A DNA stretch of 64,000 nt, from positions 124,001 through 188,000 of the forward strand of contig JARKPO010000035.1 in the NCBI GenBank assembly GCA_029975215.1, given 5' to 3'. The stretch comes from Levilinea sp. GTDB lineage: Bacteria > Chloroflexota > Anaerolineae > Anaerolineales > Anaerolineaceae. The translations under genes and the position numbers were made by a program. Positions 58,752 through 64,000 of the stretch are shown here, piece by piece; positions within the stretch are counted from its first letter, which is position 1, and every line of letters starts with the position of its first letter. The notes under the pieces were generated by a model. That model ran no database searches. It saw only the letters and a list, made by a program, of their open reading frames with translations, and was not told the origin of the DNA.

Positions 58752-59609
58752 CTATCCCCTTTCCTGCATCGGCAAAGCCACAATGCCCACCGTTCCTGGC
58801 CCCAAGTTGGCCGCCACCGGAATGGAAAGCTCTGTCTGAATCAGCTCACGCACATTTAACTGCGCACGCACCTGGGCAATCAAATCCTGTGCAGCTTTCG
58901 GGTCGGCGGCGTGCACCACCGCCACCGTCACCGGCAGCCGGCCCACCTGCTCTTTCACCGTTTGAATCACGTGCTGCAAGGACCGCTGCCGGGTACGCAC
59001 CTTATCCCCCATTTGCAGCAGTCCATCTCTCAAAATAATAATCGGCTTGATCCCCAGCGCCGAGGACAACACGCTCTGCAAGGCGTTCACACGCCCGTTC
59101 ATGCGTGCAAAATCTAACCGGTCCATGGTGAAAGCCAGCGCCAGCCGCGAGCGCATCTGCGTCAGCCGGTCCAAAATTTTCTGGATAGACGCCCCTGTGC
59201 GCGCTAAGATCCGCGCCTCACGGCACATCAAGCCCATCACCGCCGAGCCTGCCGCCGAATCAAAGGGGTACACCTGCAGCTCACCGGCCAGCTCTTTGGC
59301 GGCCATCTCCACCACTGAAAACGTCCCCGACATCTTGCTGCTCACGTGGATAGAGAGAATTTCTTCGCCTTTTCGGGCCACAGAGCGGTAAAACTCCATC
59401 ACCTGTTCCGGCGAAGGCAGCGACGTTCCGGGGATCATGCGCTTTTCTTCTACCAGCTGGTAAAAGTTGCTCTGGTCCACATCCACCCCCTGCACGTATG
59501 TTTCCTCGCCGAAACGAATGCGCAGCGGCAGGGTGTGAATCTCAAATTCTTCCCCCCAGCTTTCCGGCATATCAGCGGCCCCATCGGTCACAATTTGCAG
59601 CATGGTCAT
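58752..59609 (-). CDS. DegV-family fatty-acid-binding protein
   Basis: 285 residues. The DegV fold binds a fatty acid, often feeding FakA/FakB-type phosphorylation. QIVTDGAADMPESW is the N-terminal strand. GTSLPSPEQVMEFY, ILSIHVSSKMSGTFSVVEMAAKE, VYPFDSAAGSAVMGLM and IKPIIILRDGLLQMGDKVRTRQRS are typical of DegV/FakB. A fakA gene is not in the window. ATG 59609 has AGGAA upstream and lies 3 bp after the sigma factor gene. Confidence 0.9.
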   Translation of the reverse strand: MTMLQIVTDGAADMPESWGEEFEIHTLPLRIRFGEETYVQGVDVDQSNFYQLVEEKRMIPGTSLPSPEQVMEFYRSVARKGEEILSIHVSSKMSGTFSVVEMAAKELAGELQVYPFDSAAGSAVMGLMCREARILARTGASIQKILDRLTQMRSRLALAFTMDRLDFARMNGRVNALQSVLSSALGIKPIIILRDGLLQMGDKVRTRQRSLQHVIQTVKEQVGRLPVTVAVVHAADPKAAQDLIAQVRAQLNVRELIQTELSIPVAANLGPGTVGIVALPMQERG

Positions 59610-59612
59610 TTC

Positions 59613-60164
59613 CTATTCTTCTCGCTTGTCCAATTCTTCTCGCAGAGAAAGCAGCGTGCGGTGATATAGGCTCTTAATGGCACCCTCACTGCGGCCCATA
59701 ATCACCGCAATTTCCGCGTTGGGCAAATGCTCTACAAACTTGAGGATGATCAGCTGCTGGCGTTCCGGCGAAAGCCTGCGCAGCACGCGCAGCAACCCTT
59801 CAACCTCCTGAGTCCGCACCAGACGCTGTTCGGGGTGTTCCCCGCGCACCGGCAGTTGAGTATGCTCTTCCAACGGCATCTCTCGGCGGCGGCTGTTATC
59901 GCGGTGCCAGTTAGCCACCAGGTTGTGGGCGATCCGGTACAGCCAGGCAGAAAAGGGCACTCCCATATCTTTGAAGCGCTGAATATGCCCCATGGCGCGG
60001 TAAAACACCCGCGCGGTCAAATCTTCTGCATCCACCGCGCTGCCCGTTCGGTAGTAGATATAGTTAAAGATCCGCCCCACATAGCGCTCATACAGCTCGC
60101 TGAACGCTTGCGAGTCGCCCTGTACTGCCGCACTTAACGTTGTGTCATCGGTGATCTCACTCAC
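59613..60164 (-). CDS. ECF-type sigma-70 family RNA polymerase sigma factor
   Basis: 183 residues. Region 2: FSELYERYVGRIFNYIYYRTGSAVDAEDLTARVFYRAM with the FSAWLYRIAHNLVANWHRD extension. Region 4: LSPERQQLIILKFVEHLPNAEIAVIMGRSEGAIKSLYHRTLLSLREEL. This is the core of an ECF sigma factor. A GTG start at 60164 is preferred because AAAAGG lies 8 nt upstream; the TTG 18 nt earlier would begin inside that site. Operon with degV and a tiny membrane protein. Confidence 0.9.
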   Translation of the reverse strand: MSEITDDTTLSAAVQGDSQAFSELYERYVGRIFNYIYYRTGSAVDAEDLTARVFYRAMGHIQRFKDMGVPFSAWLYRIAHNLVANWHRDNSRRREMPLEEHTQLPVRGEHPEQRLVRTQEVEGLLRVLRRLSPERQQLIILKFVEHLPNAEIAVIMGRSEGAIKSLYHRTLLSLREELDKREE

Positions 60165-60255
60165 GGCAGACCTTTTTTTCAAGCAGGCTAACTATCAAAA
60201 CACCGCCGCTGCCCAAAGGTTTCACCTTTCCCAACGTCAGTTCAAGCCTGCGGCC

Positions 60256-62676
60256 TCACGGCCCATCCGCGGCCAAAGCCGCCTTCACCGCCGCCAGCGC
60301 ATCCAACACACCGTAGCCCACCGCGTTGTTAGGGCGGCCGCGCTCGGTCACACACGCCGGCCATTCGCCCGTGTAGGGCTGGGCCGTGTCTCGCAGAATT
60401 TGTTCTGTTCGGTCAATCTCCCCGATCAGAGCCGGGTTGGCCGACCACATCAAAGCCACCACACCGGCCACGTGCGGCCCCGCCATTGAAGTTCCGCTGT
60501 AGGCATCATAGGTGCTGCCGGGTGTAGCCGAGAACACTTCTACCCCCGGCGCAGCGATGTCGGGCTTCACCCGCTGACTGCCGTCTACCGTCACCGGCCC
60601 GATGCTGCTGAACGATGACAAATCACCCGAAGAATTCAGCGCCCCCACCGAGAACGCCTCTTCATAAATCGCCGGGGGGTCTTTCACGCTGCCGCAGCCC
60701 AATTGGCCGCTATTGCCTGCCGAAACCACCACAAAGATCCCCGCCGTGCGCAGCGCCCGCACCGCCGGTAATAAGGCCTCTGGGTCGCAGCCCTCCACCG
60801 TGGGGCAGCCCCAGGAATTGTTTAACACCACCGCCCCCCGCGCTGGATCCCCCGCATGAAAGGCATCCCCACCTAAGGGGAAAGGTGCCAGCATGAACTG
60901 CATACAGTTCAGGTACAGAGCCGGGTTGCCCAAATTGCGCGCCAGGTTGGAACAGGCGATCCATTCCGCGTCTGGGGCCACCCCCACGCGGTTCCCCAAC
61001 ACCGTTCCCAAGGTGTGCGTGCCGTGCCCACCGATATCCGCGGGGGCCTTGCGCCCATACCACGGGTCAAACCAGGTGTAATCCGCACCACTCTCCCGCC
61101 CCAGGTAGCCGTCGGCCACTTCGGGGTGGTCCGCCTGCACTCCTGAGTCCGACTGTCCCACCACAATCCCCGCACCGCGGTAACCCAGCTTCCATACGTC
61201 ATCGGCATGGATCATGGTCAAATTCCACGGCACTTCCTCCGGCGCACTGCTCGTCTCGCCAGGCTGTTCGGGCTGCACCTCGGGCAAGGGGCGCAGCACC
61301 GGGCTGTCTAACACCCGCTCCACCTCGGGGCGCGCTTCCAGCCACAGCCGCAGCAGTGGCCCGCCCCGCACCTCCAAGCCGTTCACCAAATAAAACGGTT
61401 CGTAGTCTACCCCCCAGCCGTCCAAAGCCTGCCGCAGGGGCGCCTGGGTCCGTTCGGCATGTTCCGTCAGCCGGTCATACACCGCCGCCCGCCGCGCCTG
61501 CCATTCGGGGATGGCGGCCTCCGCGCTCAAATCAGCCTGATCGCGCAAAATCACAAACAGGCGGTCGCCGTAGAAACCGGGCTGCCCCATCCAGGCATAC
61601 ACCCCCGCCAGGAGCACCGCGCCCACGCCTGCAGCCGCGGCCCCAACAGCGGCTCGCCGCAGGATACCCCCCACCCATTGAGAAGCTGCCAGCCACGCCA
61701 GGGATACTGCAAAGGCTGCCGCTGCTGCAATCCCCGCCATGCGCGCCGCCCAGCCTGCCAGGTCACCTTCCGCGCCGGTGAAGACCAGTCCCAGTTCATC
61801 GCCGTCAATGAACACCAGCATCCAGGCCGCGGCCAACCCCGCCAACAGCGCGGGAGAAAACCACCGCCGGGCCTGTCCTTCGCCTGCCCCCACCCGGGCC
61901 AACGCCGCCAGCGCCCACCCCAGCCAGGGCCAAAACACCGCCAGCAGCAGCGTCCCTGAGCTGACCATGCTGCTCCCAGCCGCCAGAATAAACAGGGTGA
62001 AGAAGGCACACAAGCCTTCCATCAGCAGGCTGCGCCAGGTCACCTCACCTTGCGCCTCCAGCGCGCCCACATGCAGGCTCAACGCAGTCGCCACTCCCAA
62101 CAGCAAACCATTGAGGATCCCCAAAATGGTATCCATTGGCGAACCGAGCGCACCGTAAGCCGCCCAAACCAGCCCCACCAGAGCTGCGCCGAAGACCGCC
62201 CAACCCCAACCGGAATCCAGTTTGGCCCACCCCGCCTGTTCGAGCTGACGAAAGTGCCGCCGGCCCCACAAGAAGACGCCGAGATCAAAAATGAAAACAA
62301 TCAAGGCCTGCACCAGGCTGGCTCCCACCCAGTTGGTCACCGCGAACAAACGCAGCACCGACAGCACCATGATCAAGCCCGCAGCCAAAGCCCAGGTACG
62401 AAACACCCCCTTCAGAATGGGCAGCCGCACAAAACCAGCTGCAATCGCCAGCGGCACAAACAGCCCAAACCCCAGGGCTGCCCCCGGAATCCAGCGCCAA
62501 TCCGCCAGCATCGAACCTTCCAGCACGGCCTGCTCCAAAATCCAGGTGCCGCCCAAAATCAGGCTGATGTTGGTCACCACCCACACCGCCCCCAAGATCA
62601 GCAGTGCCCACGGACCGCAGCCCGCCAATATCGCTGATGGTTGTTTTTTATCCGTCCTGTCTGCCATGTTCGCCAT
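60256..62676 (-). CDS. Membrane-embedded subtilisin-like serine protease (S8)
   Basis: 806 residues. About 370 N-terminal residues form around ten hydrophobic helices, starting GPWALLILGAVWVVTNISLIL. The S8 catalytic domain follows: Asp510 in GQSDSGVQADHP, His551 in GGHGTHTLG and Ser730 in SGTSMAGPHVAG, with the oxyanion Asn in VVLNNSWG. Between them, WQARRAAVYDRLTEHAERTQAPLRQ looks like an I9-type prodomain. Polytopic anchors of this size are unusual for subtilases. ATG 62676 was chosen: AAAGGA lies 6-7 nt upstream, while a TTG 21 nt earlier lacks such a site. It is 91 bp upstream of the sigma factor gene on the same strand. Confidence 0.88.
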   Translation of the reverse strand: MANMADRTDKKQPSAILAGCGPWALLILGAVWVVTNISLILGGTWILEQAVLEGSMLADWRWIPGAALGFGLFVPLAIAAGFVRLPILKGVFRTWALAAGLIMVLSVLRLFAVTNWVGASLVQALIVFIFDLGVFLWGRRHFRQLEQAGWAKLDSGWGWAVFGAALVGLVWAAYGALGSPMDTILGILNGLLLGVATALSLHVGALEAQGEVTWRSLLMEGLCAFFTLFILAAGSSMVSSGTLLLAVFWPWLGWALAALARVGAGEGQARRWFSPALLAGLAAAWMLVFIDGDELGLVFTGAEGDLAGWAARMAGIAAAAAFAVSLAWLAASQWVGGILRRAAVGAAAAGVGAVLLAGVYAWMGQPGFYGDRLFVILRDQADLSAEAAIPEWQARRAAVYDRLTEHAERTQAPLRQALDGWGVDYEPFYLVNGLEVRGGPLLRLWLEARPEVERVLDSPVLRPLPEVQPEQPGETSSAPEEVPWNLTMIHADDVWKLGYRGAGIVVGQSDSGVQADHPEVADGYLGRESGADYTWFDPWYGRKAPADIGGHGTHTLGTVLGNRVGVAPDAEWIACSNLARNLGNPALYLNCMQFMLAPFPLGGDAFHAGDPARGAVVLNNSWGCPTVEGCDPEALLPAVRALRTAGIFVVVSAGNSGQLGCGSVKDPPAIYEEAFSVGALNSSGDLSSFSSIGPVTVDGSQRVKPDIAAPGVEVFSATPGSTYDAYSGTSMAGPHVAGVVALMWSANPALIGEIDRTEQILRDTAQPYTGEWPACVTERGRPNNAVGYGVLDALAAVKAALAADGP

Positions 62677-62695
62677 TTTGATCCTTTCCACTTTC

Positions 62696-62745
62696 AAAAA
62701 AAGACGCCGGGCTTCTACGGCCTTCGTGCTCGTCTTAAGAAGCCC
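62696..62745 (-). terminator. Overlapping hairpins between the M29 and subtilase genes
   Basis: Two alternatives on the minus strand. One pairs GGGCTTCT with AGAAGCCC (62709-62716 and 62738-62745). The other pairs AAGACG with CGTCTT (62701-62706 and 62731-62736) and is immediately followed by a T7 run. The two pairings are interlocked, so either an attenuator or a terminator for the M29 gene is possible. Confidence 0.5.
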
Positions 62746-62792
62746 AGCGATCGTTTAAACCTCACATTTGGGTATAAAAAGTCATGCGGCCC

Positions 62793-63902
62793 CTAGAAAT
62801 CAATCACAAACTTGCCGTTTTGATACAGCAGTTCATCATCCACCCAAATTTCACCGCCGTCGCGCAAATCGCAGATCATATCCCAATGAACAGAAGACTC
62901 GTTCACACTGCCCGTTTCCGGATAGCCCGCACCCAGCGCCATATGGAAGCTGCCCCCGATTTTTTCATCGAACAGGATTTCGCCGGTGAATTTTTGGATG
63001 CCGTCGTTGGTGCCAATGGCAAATTCGCCCACATAGCGCGAGCCGTGATCGGTCTCCAGGGTTTGCAGCAGGAATGCTTCGTTCTTCTCCGCGGTAGCCC
63101 GCACTACCTTGCCTTTTTCAAACCACAACCGCACCCCCGTCACCTCTCGCCCGCCGTAAATAGCCGGATACGAGAAGTACACATGCCCTTCCATGCTGTC
63201 TTCCACCGGGCCAGTAAAGACTTCGCCATCCGGAACGTTTTCCTTGCAGCAGCAATTGATGAAGGTGCGCCCCTCAATGCTCAGCCGTAAGTCGGTCTCT
63301 TTGCCCTTCACATGTACGCGCTTCTTGCCCTTCAGCCATTCCACAATCTTATCCTGGCGGGCCGCAACCTGAGTCCAGTAGCCGATCGGGTCATTCATAT
63401 CCGGCATACAGGCGTTGAAGACGAAATCCTCATATTCCTCCAGGCTCATCTCCGCTTCTTGGGCGTTGGCTTCAGTCGGGAACAACGTCAGCGACCAGCG
63501 CAGTTCACCCTTAGCCGCCCGTTCCATGTAAATTTTCATAATTTCGCTGCCCGCCTGGCTGTACTTCACCATCTTGGCAGGGTCCACGTTCGACAGGGCT
63601 TTCGTGTTGCGGTCGCAGATCACATTGAACATCACATCATAGGTGGAGATCACTTCTTTCATCACCGGGTGGATGTAAGTCAGCTGTTCATCCGAAGCGT
63701 GCTGGTAAAACAACAAATCGGCCCCCGGAATGCTGGGCATCAGCAGTGGAAAAGCCCCCGCCTGCAGGGACTTCACGTACAGCGCCTTCAGCAAAGGCTC
63801 CGCATCCGCGCTGCCGCGAATCACCACCTTATCCCCTGGCTTCATTTTCACAGAATAATGGACCATCAGGTCAGCCAATTTTTCAATTCGTTCGTCACGC
63901 AT
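62793..63902 (-). CDS. M29-family aminopeptidase (AmpS/PepS-like)
   Basis: 369 residues. The M29 thermophilic-type metallo-aminopeptidase fold is seen in ERIEKLADLMVHYSVKMKPGDKVVIRGS, INCCCKENVPDGEVFTGPVEDSMEGHV (metal-site Glu region), GEFAIGTNDGIQKFTGEILFDEKIGGSFHMALGAGYPETGS and SSVHWDMICDLRDGGEIWVDDELL. These carry the Glu, His, Tyr and Asp metal ligands of the family. Cytoplasmic removal of N-terminal amino acids is the expected role. AAGGAG precedes the ATG. The gene stands alone upstream of the subtilase gene. Confidence 0.93.
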   Translation of the reverse strand: MRDERIEKLADLMVHYSVKMKPGDKVVIRGSADAEPLLKALYVKSLQAGAFPLLMPSIPGADLLFYQHASDEQLTYIHPVMKEVISTYDVMFNVICDRNTKALSNVDPAKMVKYSQAGSEIMKIYMERAAKGELRWSLTLFPTEANAQEAEMSLEEYEDFVFNACMPDMNDPIGYWTQVAARQDKIVEWLKGKKRVHVKGKETDLRLSIEGRTFINCCCKENVPDGEVFTGPVEDSMEGHVYFSYPAIYGGREVTGVRLWFEKGKVVRATAEKNEAFLLQTLETDHGSRYVGEFAIGTNDGIQKFTGEILFDEKIGGSFHMALGAGYPETGSVNESSVHWDMICDLRDGGEIWVDDELLYQNGKFVIDF

Positions 63903-63934
63903 ATCGTCTCCTTGACCTGCTGAATTAACGGGAT

Positions 63935-63954
63935 AACCGTATTGTACAACGGTT
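63935..63954. repeat. Imperfect palindrome over the M29 gene promoter region
   Basis: AACCG (63935-63939) and CGGTT (63950-63954) flank TTGTACAA, an 8-bp perfect palindrome (63942-63949). On the minus strand it includes a TACAAT that may be the -10 box of the M29 gene. An operator is possible. Confidence 0.4.
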
Positions 63955-64000
63955 TCTGCGCCCTGCGGGAAGATTTCCTGTCTAACGCATAGCGTCGCCG

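Overview
The window is a dense bacterial chromosome segment of high G+C (roughly 60 % by eye). It has about 55 protein genes on both strands, short spacers, many ATGA-type overlaps, and no rRNA, tRNA, CRISPR array or insertion sequence that I could recognise. The gene style suggests a Chloroflexota bacterium, most likely class Anaerolineae: many lipoproteins with Pro/Thr-rich linkers, polyphosphate glucokinase plus PPK2, a MoaD-MoaE fusion, a baseplate-J-like membrane protein, a C11 protease lipoprotein, and a substrate-binding lipoprotein for a branched-chain amino acid ABC system. This placement is an inference from style; there is no rRNA to confirm it.

Layout. 1-8.4 kb: 3' end of malQ, EamA exporter, ferredoxin, AspA/FumC-superfamily lyase, then a minus-strand block (rluE, baseplate-J-like protein, ruvX, mltG, ppgK). 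8.4-18.5 kb: a plus-strand run starting with a lipoprotein, followed by a DNA-processing cluster: DEDDh exonuclease, degenerate SF1 helicase-like protein, UvrD-type helicase, Fe-S PD-(D/E)XK nuclease, RecJ, and then a Gfo/Idh/MocA oxidoreductase. 18.5-21.1 kb: rpsF-ssb-rpsR and a membrane-anchored parvulin. 21.1-27.9 kb (minus): rnc-smc and moaC-moaDE-thrC. 28.0-32.8 kb: scpA, then small membrane/lipoprotein genes, a PspC protein, an aldo/keto reductase and a GT2 enzyme. 32.9-41.5 kb (plus): MFS transporter, CBS-ACT protein, livKHMGF, alr. 41.7-48.5 kb: C11 protease, mutS, ppk2, pterin dehydratase, CBS protein. 48.5-52 kb (minus): GH13 enzyme, panE, fmt. 52-64 kb: DUF4870 protein, a MarR/ABC/ABC/S51-like operon, a HEPN-like/glutaredoxin pair, a sigma factor/DegV/tiny membrane protein operon, a membrane-embedded subtilase and an M29 aminopeptidase.

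The most interesting system is the 9.36-17.49 kb cluster. It looks like an AddAB/RecBCD-type end-resection machine taken apart into separate, translationally coupled polypeptides: a helicase-like subunit with Walker A but eroded Walker B and Gln motifs, an intact UvrD-type motor, and a stand-alone nuclease carrying the AddB-type Cys-Xn-CxxC-x5-C iron-sulfur pattern. It is directly followed by RecJ and preceded by a DnaQ-like exonuclease.

A second theme is transcription. At least seven genes (moaC, scpA, the gene at 30757, mutS, phhB, fmt and the gene at 57809) have a -10 box whose last base lies 6-7 nt from the start codon and no Shine-Dalgarno sequence. This is the geometry of leaderless mRNAs. 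An eighth such promoter (upstream of 30127) is embedded in a 12-bp perfect inverted repeat. Other genes use ordinary leaders with AGGAGG-type sites. Genes are often separated by strong bidirectional hairpin terminators.
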